This document shows, one piece after another, positions 43,815 to 56,784 of a DNA stretch of 64,000 nucleotides (position 1 is its first letter; each line of letters begins with the position of its first letter). The DNA is from Marinomonas algicola (GTDB lineage: Bacteria > Pseudomonadota > Gammaproteobacteria > Pseudomonadales > Marinomonadaceae), in NCBI RefSeq assembly GCF_014805825.1, contig NZ_CP061941.1, positions 1,922,001 to 1,986,000 on the forward strand, given 5' to 3'. A model generated the notes under the pieces. That model did not search any database, was not told the origin of the DNA, and saw nothing but the letters and a program-made list of their open reading frames with translations. The position numbers and the translations under genes are program-made.

Positions 43815-43999
43815 AGAAAATGTGTGATTTTATTGTTTCACATCCTATTAGTTGGTAGAAACCTTGTATTGATTCTCATTACAGGGTTTACTGTTTTTTT
43901 TCATATAATGTCGTTAGAAAAAAGCCTCTTTGGCTTTCCATATCCCTCTGCATCTTTTAACATCCTGCTTGTAATTAATAGGGGAGCTTAGGAGAGAAC

Positions 44000-45517
44000 A
44001 TGACCATTATTCGCGGTGACGATCTGATTGCAAGTGTAGCAGATGCTTTGCAGTTTATTTCTTATTACCATCCAATTGATTTTGTTAATGCCGTTCACGA
44101 AGCGTATAAACGTGAAGAAAGCCAAGCAGCAAAAGATTCGATGGCTCAAATACTAATCAATTCCAAAATGTGTGCTGAAGGCAAGCGTCCCCTTTGTCAA
44201 GATACGGGAATAGTAACTGTTTTCCTAAAAGTGGGTATGAATGTCCAATGGGATACTGATAAAAGTGTGTCTGATTTGGTAAATGAAGGTGTTCGTCAAG
44301 CTTACTTATTACCAGATAATGTATTGCGAGCGTCTATTCTTGCTGACCCAGCAGGGGCTAGAAAAAATACGAAAGATAATACTCCTGCCGTTATTCATAT
44401 GGAAATTGTGCCTGGTGATACTTTAGAGGTTCATGTCGCGGCTAAAGGTGGCGGTTCTGAGAATAAGTCAAAATTGGCCATGTTAAATCCATCAGACAGT
44501 ATTGTTGATTGGGTTAAAAAAACAGTCCCAACAATGGGGGCGGGTTGGTGTCCACCGGGTATGCTTGGTATCGGCATTGGTGGTACGGCTGAAAAGGCCA
44601 TGGTGATGGCTAAAGAATCACTAATGGAGCCAATTGACATACATGAACTTAAAGCTCGTGGTCCACAAAACCGAATAGAAGAGTTGCGTCTTGAAATTTT
44701 CGAAGCCGTGAATAACCTAGGTATCGGTGCACAAGGTCTTGGTGGTTTAACAACCGTGCTTGATGTGAAAATTATGGATTACCCGACGCATGCCGCTTCT
44801 TTGCCTGTTGCTTTGATTCCTAACTGCGCCGCCACACGTCATGCACATTTTGTGCTTGATGGCTCAGGGCCTGCTGATCTAGTCCCGCCATCATTAGATG
44901 ACTGGCCTGAGATTGCCTGGGAAGTCGGTGACAGTGTTCGACGTGTTAATTTAAATGAAATAACACCAGAAGAAGTCAAGACATGGGCTCCTGGTGAAAC
45001 AATTTTGTTAAACGGTAAGATGCTAACTGGCCGTGATGCGGCCCATAAAAAAATGATTGAAATGTTGAAGAATGGTGAAGAATTACCTGTCGACATGGCA
45101 GGACGCTTTATTTACTACGTTGGACCGGTTGACCCTGTTCGAGACGAAGCTGTTGGGCCTGCTGGACCAACAACGTCAACTCGCATGGATAAGTTTACAC
45201 ATACTATGCTAGCTGAAACAGGTTTGTTGGGTATGATTGGTAAAGCTGAACGAGGACCTATTGCTATTGAGGCGATTAAAGAGTTTGGTGCAGTGTATCT
45301 TATGGCAGTAGGCGGTGCGGCTTACTTAGTATCCAAAGCCATTCAAAAGGCCGAGGTAGTGGCTTTTCCTGAATTAGGAATGGAGGCTATTTATGAGTTT
45401 GATGTAGTGGATATGCCTGTTACCGTTGCTGTAGACAGTAAAGGGACTTCAGTACATATTACTGGGCCAGCGGAATGGAAAGCCAAAATTGAAGCCCAAA
45501 TACTGGAAATAAAATAA
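44000..45517 (+). CDS. fumA: Class I (4Fe-4S) fumarate hydratase
   Basis: The 505-residue TCA-cycle enzyme hydrates fumarate to L-malate. Fe-S ligating Cys residues are expected in RPLCQDTGIV, GAGWCPPGMLG and PNCAATRH. The C-terminal beta domain contains PAGPTTSTRMDKFTHTML and ELGMEAIYEFDVVDMPV. This is the single-chain class I type, sensitive to oxygen, as in pseudomonads. A strong ribosome site (TTAGGAGAG) precedes ATG 44000. It is monocistronic with its own terminator. Confidence 0.95.
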   Translation: MTIIRGDDLIASVADALQFISYYHPIDFVNAVHEAYKREESQAAKDSMAQILINSKMCAEGKRPLCQDTGIVTVFLKVGMNVQWDTDKSVSDLVNEGVRQAYLLPDNVLRASILADPAGARKNTKDNTPAVIHMEIVPGDTLEVHVAAKGGGSENKSKLAMLNPSDSIVDWVKKTVPTMGAGWCPPGMLGIGIGGTAEKAMVMAKESLMEPIDIHELKARGPQNRIEELRLEIFEAVNNLGIGAQGLGGLTTVLDVKIMDYPTHAASLPVALIPNCAATRHAHFVLDGSGPADLVPPSLDDWPEIAWEVGDSVRRVNLNEITPEEVKTWAPGETILLNGKMLTGRDAAHKKMIEMLKNGEELPVDMAGRFIYYVGPVDPVRDEAVGPAGPTTSTRMDKFTHTMLAETGLLGMIGKAERGPIAIEAIKEFGAVYLMAVGGAAYLVSKAIQKAEVVAFPELGMEAIYEFDVVDMPVTVAVDSKGTSVHITGPAEWKAKIEAQILEIK

Positions 45518-45533
45518 TCGATCAATTCATGTT

Positions 45534-45558
45534 AAAAAGGTGCTTTGGCACCTTTTTT
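45534..45558 (+). terminator. Terminator of the fumarase gene
   Basis: AAAAAGGTGC (45534-45543) and GCACCTTTTT (45548-45557) form a perfect 10-bp stem with a TTTG loop and U tract, 16 bp after the stop. Confidence 0.88.
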
Positions 45559-45622
45559 ATTTGGATGCGACATTCGGTTAAATAAATGATCCATCTTTTT
45601 TTAAAGAAAGTTAAAAAAAGGC

Positions 45623-45650
45623 TTGCACTAAATCTGTAGATCCTTAATAT
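45623..45650 (+). promoter_or_regulatory. rRNA operon P1 promoter
   Basis: TTGCAC (45623-45628) and TAATAT (45645-45650) are spaced by 16 bp. An A-rich UP-like stretch lies directly upstream (45603-45619) and a GC-rich discriminator (ACGCCCTCGC) follows the -10, features of growth-controlled rrn promoters. Confidence 0.7.
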
Positions 45651-45748
45651 ACGCCCTCGCTGACACGGACAACCACTCAGAACAACGAGTGACTGCCCAG
45701 CAAGAAGAAACAGAATGCTGTGTTCTTCTTGTCTTACTTTAGTCAGCA

Positions 45749-45760
45749 CGCTCTTTAAAA
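45749..45760 (+). promoter_or_regulatory. rrn leader boxA antitermination site
   Basis: CGCTCTTTAAAA resembles the boxA consensus TGCTCTTTAACA and lies in the 16S leader about 175 bp before the mature end. It would recruit Nus factors to the nascent RNA. Confidence 0.65.
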
Positions 45761-45934
45761 TAGTTAATCAGATAATTTGTGTGGGCGCTCGCTGGAGACT
45801 TCGAAAAATTTGAAGTCTTACGAGAGTCCAAACACTTTCAATTCGTTCTTGTTTGTTTGATTTATCAAACAAACATTTAAGTTTAGTTAGAGTTAAATTT
45901 GAGTAAGCAAGCTGATTTATCAGCGCAAGATCTT

Positions 45935-47472
<1,538 letters not shown>

Positions 47473-47568
47473 AACGATACGAAGCTCTGGTGAGCGTTCA
47501 CACAAATTATCTGATGACTAATTTATAGAGAAGCACAGAAAATTGAATCAATTGATTCTTATGTATTT

Positions 47569-47645
<77 letters not shown>

Positions 47646-47778
47646 ATATATCAATAGCAGTGTGGTTTACCTTTTCATTTAGTTCGCTAAATGTCGATGT
47701 TAAACAGCTTGTTCTTGGTGTTCTGGTATGCAGTTGAAGGTATCTTCTTTAACTCACCAAATACATAGAGTAATAAAT

Positions 47779-47854
47779 GGGGCTATAGCTCAGCTGGGAG
47801 AGCGCCTGCTTTGCACGCAGGAGGTCTGCGGTTCGATCCCGCATAGCTCCACCA
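47779..47854 (+). tRNA. tRNA-Ala (TGC)
   Basis: The 76-nt cloverleaf starts GGGGCTATAGCTCAGC, has anticodon loop TTTGCAC (anticodon TGC), GGTTCGATCCC T arm and encoded CCA. The acceptor pairs GGGGCTA/TAGCTCC include one G-U. Second tRNA of the 16S-23S spacer. Confidence 0.97.
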
Positions 47855-48228
47855 TTACTTACTCAACTGAATTCGCTGTCCTAGTGTATTCATTCTGCTG
47901 CTAACAATCTGGTCAAAGCCTTAAGCAAGACATTAACCTCTAAATAATTCATTTTAATTATTTAGGCATTCTTATGCGTTAATTTCTGACTTAGTGCTTT
48001 GCACTAAACTTGCTCTTTAACAATGTAACTTTTTGAAATAGACGATAATCAAGCGTCAAACCGGTGGAAAGCATCTTTCTCTTTATTGAGAATAACCTGG
48101 ATGACTTTCTAAAATCGTAAAATCCAGTGATGACACAAAAGCATCGTTGGTATGTGATCTAAGTGTTGTTTTGATACTGGCTCTTCTTTAAGAAGCGTTA
48201 GGCATCAAAAAACTACTTTGGGTTATAT
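47855..48228 (+). other. tRNA-Ala to 23S spacer
   Basis: 374 bp of transcribed spacer with no gene. It holds the boxA site at 48011-48022 and the 5' half of the 23S processing stem close to 48215-48230. Confidence 0.7.
48011..48022 (+). promoter_or_regulatory. Spacer boxA antitermination site
   Basis: TGCTCTTTAACA matches the boxA consensus exactly and lies about 210 bp before the 23S gene, the usual place for the second rrn antitermination site. Confidence 0.85.
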
Positions 48229-51116
<2,888 letters not shown>

Positions 51117-51375
51117 ATAACACCAAAGTGGTTTTAAGTGATAAAGAGAGACTGAGAAAACTCGAAGAGAGAAGGGTCAAACGGCATCATGAAAAGATCA
51201 TAGAGACACAGATTACGACGCGCATCAGCGATGATGTGGCTGGTTTGATACTTGGTTATCGCTATTTCAAAAAAGCATTGTTAAAGATTCAAGCACGTAC
51301 TGGCGTGTTGTGAGTGAAGAAGCTGGATTAAGCCTAAGGGCTTAACACAGGCACTCAGAACGAACGCAACCGGTT
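51117..51375 (+). other. 23S-5S spacer, unusually long, with a 61-codon frame
   Basis: About 259 bp separate 23S and 5S, longer than the roughly 100 bp usual in enterobacteria. A frame open from GTG 51128 to 51313 would encode a basic 61-residue peptide. I favour non-coding transcribed spacer because it lies inside the rRNA precursor and has no ribosome site. Confidence 0.5.
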
Positions 51376-51491
51376 TGCTTGACGATCATAGAGACGTTGA
51401 ACCACCTGATCCCATCCCGAACTCAGAAGTGAAAAGCGTCATCGCCAATGGTAGTGTGGCATTCGCCATGTGAGAGTAGGTCGTCGTCAAG
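51376..51491 (+). rRNA. rrf: 5S ribosomal RNA
   Basis: The 116-nt gene starts TGCTTGACGATCATAGAGAC and ends TCGTCGTCAAG; these ends pair. The conserved core CCCGAACTCAGAAGTGAAA and GGTAGTGTGG and GAGAGTAGG are present. Ends are accurate to a few bases. Confidence 0.93.
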
Positions 51492-51505
51492 TTTCAATTA
51501 GAAAG

Positions 51506-51537
51506 CCCTGATGGCTCACGCCGTCAGGGTTTTTTTT
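51506..51537 (+). terminator. rRNA operon terminator
   Basis: CCCTGATGGC (51506-51515) pairs with GCCGTCAGGG (51520-51529), one G-U, with a 4-nt loop and eight T residues. A strong rho-independent terminator immediately after 5S. Confidence 0.92.
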
Positions 51538-52261
51538 CGTCTGTAGATCGGGATTTAAGCTGACAATAGGGTATAGGGACATTTTGGTGGTGTATGTGAA
51601 AGCTTTATGACGGAATAAATTGTCAACAACAACCCAAAAGTGAGCCACAGCAACATTTTAAAACTGAGCGACTAATTATTTGTTTTATTCATTTGGCCTG
51701 CTTGTTTCTTCATACCGCCCCAAGAAGTGTGTTTGATAGGGGCTTTAATAAGTACCTCTCTGTTGTTAAATTTATCTTGTTTCGATAAAAAACAAACTAA
51801 ATAAACAAAAGAGTGACTATGGGTTCTTTAAAGCTAAACTCCAAACAAACTCAAAGCAATAATCGATTAACTCATCGCTTATCTAGAAGATTTGAATAAA
51901 TTCAATATTTAGTTTCGAATAGAAGAAGACCTAACATTTGAAGATTCGCTAATAATATGACCTATTTATAGAAATAATACTCGACTATTATTGTTGTCCC
52001 TTTAAGCTAACAATATTACGGTGTTCTTTCTTGTAACACGCCGTGTCGTCAATGAAAGCTGACTTATTAGTTATAGGTAATAAATCAGAGGGTATCTCAT
52101 TATAAACAGGTTAGTGACAACCATATACTTGATAAAAACTGATAAATAATGCTGTCTGGTAATTTTCTATTAACTTAACTGTGGTATTGCTAGTTGATGA
52201 ATAACCCTTGATATAATCACACTTCTATAATGACTTGGCTACAAAGGATTCTAATTCATAA
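51538..52261. other. Gene-free A+T-rich stretch after the rRNA operon
   Basis: About 724 bp without a convincing gene. It holds a direct-repeat pair resembling IS21-type ends (51636-51672), a short hairpin (GCCCC near 51718 with GGGGC near 51740), and a 26-codon frame from ATG 51819 to 51899 with only a weak ribosome site. The promoter of the regulator gene at 52262 should lie in the last 150 bases. Confidence 0.5.
51621..51672. repeat. Possible solo IS21-type terminal repeats
   Basis: TGTCAACAACAACCC leads into AAAAGTGAGCCAC (51636-51648) and a related TTAAAACTGAGCGAC (51658-51672), a repeat at about 24-bp spacing. A TGT start plus tandem terminal repeats is the style of IS21-family ends as I remember them. 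No transposase remnant is visible. Confidence 0.3.
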
Positions 52262-52999
52262 ATGATTGAGCAGAATAAAAAAACGTTATTAATTGTCGAC
52301 GATGATCAAGACATCAGCGAGCTTCTTTGTGATGCGTTTTCTCAAAAAGGCTATCAAGCGATATCGGCCGAAAACGGTACGCAAATGTGGGATTGTCTAA
52401 ATGAGTCTCAAGTCGACCTCGTTTTGATGGACTTATATCTTAGAAACGAAGATGGTTTGCAATTAGCTAGGAGCATTAGAGACAGTTTTTCAATGCCTAT
52501 AATGATGTTGACTGGCAAAGGTGACGAAACAGATCGTATCTTAGGTCTTGAGTTGGCTGCAGATGATTACATGATGAAACCTTTTAATCTTAGAGAACTG
52601 ATGGCTAGAGTGCATGCGTTATTGCGTAGAGCTGTTCCGCCTCCTTCTCTACAGCTCCCTAACCTTATTGAAGAGGATCATGAATTTTTAAGCTTTGGGC
52701 ATTGGACATTAGATATTACTTCTAGACAGTTACATGATCATACAGGTAAACAAATATCGCTCACTTTGGGTGAATTCTCTTTATTAGAAGTATTAGCTCG
52801 ACATCCAGATAGAGTTTTTTCACGTGAACAATTAATTGATCAAAGCCGAGGCTTAGAAGCTGAAGTTTTTGATCGTACAGTGGATGTGTTGATTTTACGT
52901 TTAAGGAGAAAAGTAGAAGCAAACCCTAAAATGCCTCAATTTATCAAAACTCAACGTGGTCTTGGTTATTTTTTCCAAGGCCCTGTTCGGACAAATTAA
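52262..52999 (+). CDS. OmpR-family response regulator (TorR-like)
   Basis: The 245-residue protein has a receiver (acidic pair in LLIVDDDQD, phospho-acceptor in LVLMDLYLRNEDG, Thr in MMLTGKGD, Lys in YMMKPFN) and a winged-helix DNA-binding domain (LTLGEFSLLEVLARHPDRV; DRTVDVLILRLRRKVEANP; IKTQRGLGYFF). It is immediately followed, with no intergenic base, by the hybrid kinase gene. It probably activates the downstream sugar ABC transporter operon in response to that kinase. A purine-rich AAGGA lies somewhat far (about 14 bp) upstream of ATG 52262. Confidence 0.9.
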   Translation: MIEQNKKTLLIVDDDQDISELLCDAFSQKGYQAISAENGTQMWDCLNESQVDLVLMDLYLRNEDGLQLARSIRDSFSMPIMMLTGKGDETDRILGLELAADDYMMKPFNLRELMARVHALLRRAVPPPSLQLPNLIEEDHEFLSFGHWTLDITSRQLHDHTGKQISLTLGEFSLLEVLARHPDRVFSREQLIDQSRGLEAEVFDRTVDVLILRLRRKVEANPKMPQFIKTQRGLGYFFQGPVRTN

Positions 53000-55519
53000 A
53001 TGCGCTTTACGAGTATTCGCCAAAAAGCATCTCTGGCTATCCTTACCATCAGTTTGGTTGCTCTTTTTATGGTAAGCATTGGTTGGAAATCGATGAGTGT
53101 CAGCGAGGCCTCTTTATCTGAATTTGAATCTGAGACTTTACCTGAAATCAGTACTGCATTGACATTAGCTGAAGGCGTGGCTCAATTGGCTGCTATTGCG
53201 CCTTATACAGCAGGATCCGGTAGGCCTTTTCAGTTGCAAACCGAGTCAGAGCGTATCAAGTTTCGCATACTGGAGTTGAGGGGGGTAGCTGAAAGCCTTG
53301 TTAATTCAGCATTCCGTGATGATATCGATAATCGTTTGGACGACTTACAGGTGACCTTAGAAGAGTTAGTAAGTTTAGTCCGTGAAGAGCTGTATATTAG
53401 GGAGGATAGTCTTGCTCAGCAATTTCGTATCCGCCATCTTAATAAGGGCAAGAATGACTCTACCGTTACGGATTTACAAGGGTTAACTTGGCTATTGCAA
53501 TTGCTGGAAAACCCCAGCGCTCTCCCTGAAAATATTAATAAAGTACTGAATTTTAAGAGTCAAACTGACTCAGTTCGAATAATCGCTGATGAACTTCTTA
53601 CTGCGCATAAAAGGCTAAACGAAATTCATGAAAGAAAAAATTATTTATTAATCTCTATTCGTGCTAAGTCCGAACAACTAAGCGCTCAGGTCAGTTATTT
53701 TGTAGGCGATTTGCAGAAAAAAGTGACTCGTCAACGACAAGATGTAGCGTCTTTTGTTTCTAATGGAGAGAACTGGATTATTGGTATCTCCGTTTTTTTA
53801 TTGCTTGGTCTTAGCCGTTTGTATCTTTACAGTCAACGTATGACAAAAGATTTGGAGGCGGTAACTCATGAAATGGAGCAGTTATCGCTAGGTCGTGTTG
53901 ATTCGCAGAAGCCAGTGACTCACCGTAATGATGAAATAGGTACTTTGGTTGATGCTTTTGAGGTTTTCCGGCGTGATGCATTAAGACGTATTGAGGTCAC
54001 AGCGGAATTGTCTGAGCAAAAGCGACTACTGGAAACCATTTTTGACAATATGAATGATGGTTTAAGTGTATTTTCAGAAAAAGGGACTTTAGTTGCGTGG
54101 AACTCGGGATATCAAAAGCTATTTGATTTATCAGATGATGATTTGCAAGTTGGTATGTTACTAGAAGATGTGCAGTCTTTGATTAATCGTGGGCAGCACA
54201 AAAATCTTAACATAGAGAATCAGCAAGTGTATATGGAAGAAGTTAATGTTTCTCGACACTTACGTTTTCAAAGTTTTGAGCGTCACTTTGACTCTGGTAA
54301 AATTGTTGAATTTCGATCAAAACCAATGCCAGAAGGTGGCTTTGTTACCTTGTATACGGATTTAACAGAACGCAAGAATGTGGAAAGTCAATTGCATCAA
54401 GCGCAAAAAATGGAAATGTTAGGGCAACTTACTGGCGGTGTCGCACATGATTTTAACAACCTCTTAGCGGCTATCATGGGCAACTTACAAATGCTATCTG
54501 ACTCCCGCCCACAGACGAAAGATCAAGCTAGGTATATAGACCGTGCTTTAGTTGTCTCTGAGAAAAGCAGTAATCTTGTTCAGAGATTGTTATCTTTTAG
54601 TCGCCGACAGCAGTTATTTCCAGTCTCAATAGCCATAGATGATTTAATTGAAGGAATGCTTGATCTTGTTGAATACAGTGTTGGAAATAATATTCAAGTG
54701 ACACATCATTTACATTGTCCTGATGTTTTTAGTCTAATTGATCCATCACAACTTGAAAATGCGTTACTCAATTTAGCATTAAATAGTGCCAGCGCTATGC
54801 CAAAAGGCGGTCAATTAACATTTTCAACCAAACTCTGTGTTTTGCCTGATAGTGATATACCTGCCGTAAGAATACGAGTAGAAGATACCGGTGAAGGTAT
54901 TCCAGACGATGTGCTTAGCCGTATTTTTGAACCTTTTTTCACAACCAAACCCGTCGGTAAAGGGAGTGGCTTAGGGTTGAGCATGATCTACGGGTTTGTG
55001 AAGCAAAGTGGTGGAGAGATTGTGGTTACCTCTGAACTTGGAAAGTGGACGAGAGTTTGCCTGTTCTTACCTAAGCAATTAACTTTTGAAGAAGTGCCTA
55101 AGCAGTCCATAGATTCGTTAATAGCCCCCATTTTATTACCGGAATGCAGCTCTATTTGGTTGGTTGAAGATGATGAAGAGGTCAACCGCGTAATGAGAGA
55201 GCAATTAGAGAAAATGGGTTTTTTTGTACAAAGTTTTGATCGCGCGGAAACCGTTTTTAACGCGTTGAAAAAATCCATTATACCGGATGCAATTCTTTCA
55301 GATGTTAACTTAGCTGGGACGATTAACGGAGTTGAGTTGGCGCATATTATTAAAAAAGATAATGGTAAAACATTAGGATTTAATGGGCCTGTTCTATTAA
55401 TGTCCGGTTTACCTCAGGAGAAGTTGAAGCAAAACTATCATCTTGATAAAAGTGACTTATTTATCTCAAAACCATTCACTATTAAGGACTTAGAGCGCAT
55501 CTTTCAAATGTCTAAGTAA
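53000..55519 (+). CDS. TorS-like hybrid sensor histidine kinase
   Basis: The 839-residue inner-membrane kinase has a first helix at about 10-28, a long helical periplasmic sensor to about 250 of TorS type (EISTALTLAEGVAQLAAIAP), a second helix (about 255-278), HAMP, a PAS domain (DNMNDGLSVFSEKGTLVAWN), HisKA with GGVAHDFNNLLAAIMGN (His near 484), HATPase (LNLALNSASAMPKGG, VEDTGEGIPD, GSGLGLSM) and a C-terminal receiver with phospho-acceptor in AILSDVNLAG. Unlike TorS there is no Hpt domain. TorS senses its ligand through a periplasmic binding protein, TorT; the binding-protein gene at 58744 may be the equivalent here. Confidence 0.9.
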   Translation: MRFTSIRQKASLAILTISLVALFMVSIGWKSMSVSEASLSEFESETLPEISTALTLAEGVAQLAAIAPYTAGSGRPFQLQTESERIKFRILELRGVAESLVNSAFRDDIDNRLDDLQVTLEELVSLVREELYIREDSLAQQFRIRHLNKGKNDSTVTDLQGLTWLLQLLENPSALPENINKVLNFKSQTDSVRIIADELLTAHKRLNEIHERKNYLLISIRAKSEQLSAQVSYFVGDLQKKVTRQRQDVASFVSNGENWIIGISVFLLLGLSRLYLYSQRMTKDLEAVTHEMEQLSLGRVDSQKPVTHRNDEIGTLVDAFEVFRRDALRRIEVTAELSEQKRLLETIFDNMNDGLSVFSEKGTLVAWNSGYQKLFDLSDDDLQVGMLLEDVQSLINRGQHKNLNIENQQVYMEEVNVSRHLRFQSFERHFDSGKIVEFRSKPMPEGGFVTLYTDLTERKNVESQLHQAQKMEMLGQLTGGVAHDFNNLLAAIMGNLQMLSDSRPQTKDQARYIDRALVVSEKSSNLVQRLLSFSRRQQLFPVSIAIDDLIEGMLDLVEYSVGNNIQVTHHLHCPDVFSLIDPSQLENALLNLALNSASAMPKGGQLTFSTKLCVLPDSDIPAVRIRVEDTGEGIPDDVLSRIFEPFFTTKPVGKGSGLGLSMIYGFVKQSGGEIVVTSELGKWTRVCLFLPKQLTFEEVPKQSIDSLIAPILLPECSSIWLVEDDEEVNRVMREQLEKMGFFVQSFDRAETVFNALKKSIIPDAILSDVNLAGTINGVELAHIIKKDNGKTLGFNGPVLLMSGLPQEKLKQNYHLDKSDLFISKPFTIKDLERIFQMSK

Positions 55520-55666
55520 TTTATTACAAATATTACAAAAATAAAATCAATTGTGAAATTATTCATTAGTTTTCATTCTTCATAGTTATTAGCAGAAGCA
55601 AAAACATACCGATTTGTTTCACGGCATTGCTGCCAATAATAAAAACAAAAAGTGGAGAATACTATA

Positions 55667-56686
55667 ATGAAATTCATGTACCGTAAAATTGCTTGCCTTG
55701 TTGCGGCTAGTGCTATGTCAACAGTGGCTATTGCTGACACTACGATAATTGGCCTTATCACTAAAACGAACACCAATCCATTCTTTGTAAAAATGAAAGA
55801 AGGTGCTCAGCAAAAAGCGGAGGAACTTGGTGTTGAGTTACGTACGTTTGCTGGACGCTATGATGGTGATAACGAAGCACAAGTACAAGCGATAGAAAAC
55901 CTAATAGCGTCAGGTGCAAAGGGTATTCTTATCGCGCCTAGTGATCCTTCCGCTATTGTTCCTACCATTGAAAAAGCTCGTGCAGCTGGACTCTTAGTTA
56001 TTGCCTTAGACACACCTCTTAGCCCAGCAAATGCAGCGGATATGACGTTTGCAACAGATAATTTTAAAGCGGGTGAAATGATAGGTATGTGGGCTAAGAA
56101 AAAAATGGGCGATGATGCGAACAATGCGAAAATTGCGCTTTTAGATCTAAATAGTAGTCAAATTACTGTTGATGTTGCTCGTGATCAAGGTTTCCTCAAA
56201 GGTTTTGGTATTGATATTAAAGACCCTAATCAAATGGGCGATGAAACCGACCCTCGTATTGTCGGGAATGATGTTACACAAGGTTCTGAAGAGGGTGGTC
56301 GTCGTGCCATGGAAAACCTTCTTCAAAAAGATCCTGAGGTGAATTTAGTTTATACAATTAACGAACCCGCTGCGGCCGGTGCTTATGAAGCACTGAAAGC
56401 ATTTGGCTTAGAAAAAGACGTCACTATTGTTTCTGTTGACGGGGGGTGTCCTGGTGTAATGAATGTTAGAGACGGTGTTATTGGCGCAACGTCAATGCAA
56501 TTCCCTCTAAGAATGGCTTCTGATGGTGTTACCGCTATTGTGGAGTTTGCAAAAACAGGAACACGTCCGGCCGCATCTGACGGTTTAGACTTCTTTGATA
56601 CTGGGGTTCAATTAATTACTGATAACCCTGTTAATGATGTTGATTCAATTGGTTCTAAACCTGGTTTGAGCATGTGCTGGGGCTAA
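55667..56686 (+). CDS. frcB: Sugar ABC transporter periplasmic binding protein, FrcB-like
   Basis: ATG 55667 with GGAG 8-11 nt upstream is preferred to GTG 55652. The 339-residue protein has a signal peptide (CLVAASAMSTVAIA, cut before DTTIIG) and a type I periplasmic binding fold (IGLITKTNTNPFFVKMKEGA; GAKGILIAPSDPSAIVPTI; YTINEPAAAGAYEALKAFG). Sequence and neighbours match the fructose/mannose/ribose importer FrcBCA of rhizobia. A pair of small hairpins after the gene could limit transcription into the permease gene. Ligand identity is inferred only from similarity. Confidence 0.85.
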   Translation: MKFMYRKIACLVAASAMSTVAIADTTIIGLITKTNTNPFFVKMKEGAQQKAEELGVELRTFAGRYDGDNEAQVQAIENLIASGAKGILIAPSDPSAIVPTIEKARAAGLLVIALDTPLSPANAADMTFATDNFKAGEMIGMWAKKKMGDDANNAKIALLDLNSSQITVDVARDQGFLKGFGIDIKDPNQMGDETDPRIVGNDVTQGSEEGGRRAMENLLQKDPEVNLVYTINEPAAAGAYEALKAFGLEKDVTIVSVDGGCPGVMNVRDGVIGATSMQFPLRMASDGVTAIVEFAKTGTRPAASDGLDFFDTGVQLITDNPVNDVDSIGSKPGLSMCWG

Positions 56687-56709
56687 TACGGCTATTTTTG
56701 TAAGATAAA

Positions 56710-56750
56710 GGGCTAAAAGGCGCCCTAACTTATGCCGTTAGTTTCTTTTT
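56710..56750 (+). terminator. Weak hairpins and U tract between frcB and frcC
   Basis: GGGC/GCCC (56710-56713/56722-56725) and CTAAC/GTTAG (56725-56729/56737-56741) precede TTTCTTTTTT. The stems are short, so this is probably an attenuator that keeps binding-protein mRNA in excess rather than a full terminator. Confidence 0.4.
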
Positions 56751-56784
56751 TGTCTAGCGGCTCTTTTCACGCCTGGAGTAATCT

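Noticed and set aside
43794..43991. 65-codon hydrophobic frame between the DoxX-like and fumarase genes
   Set aside because: It starts inside a strong terminator hairpin and has no ribosome site.
45522..45749. Minus-strand frame over the rrn promoter
   Set aside because: It covers the fumarase terminator and the rrn promoter/leader, which explain the sequence.
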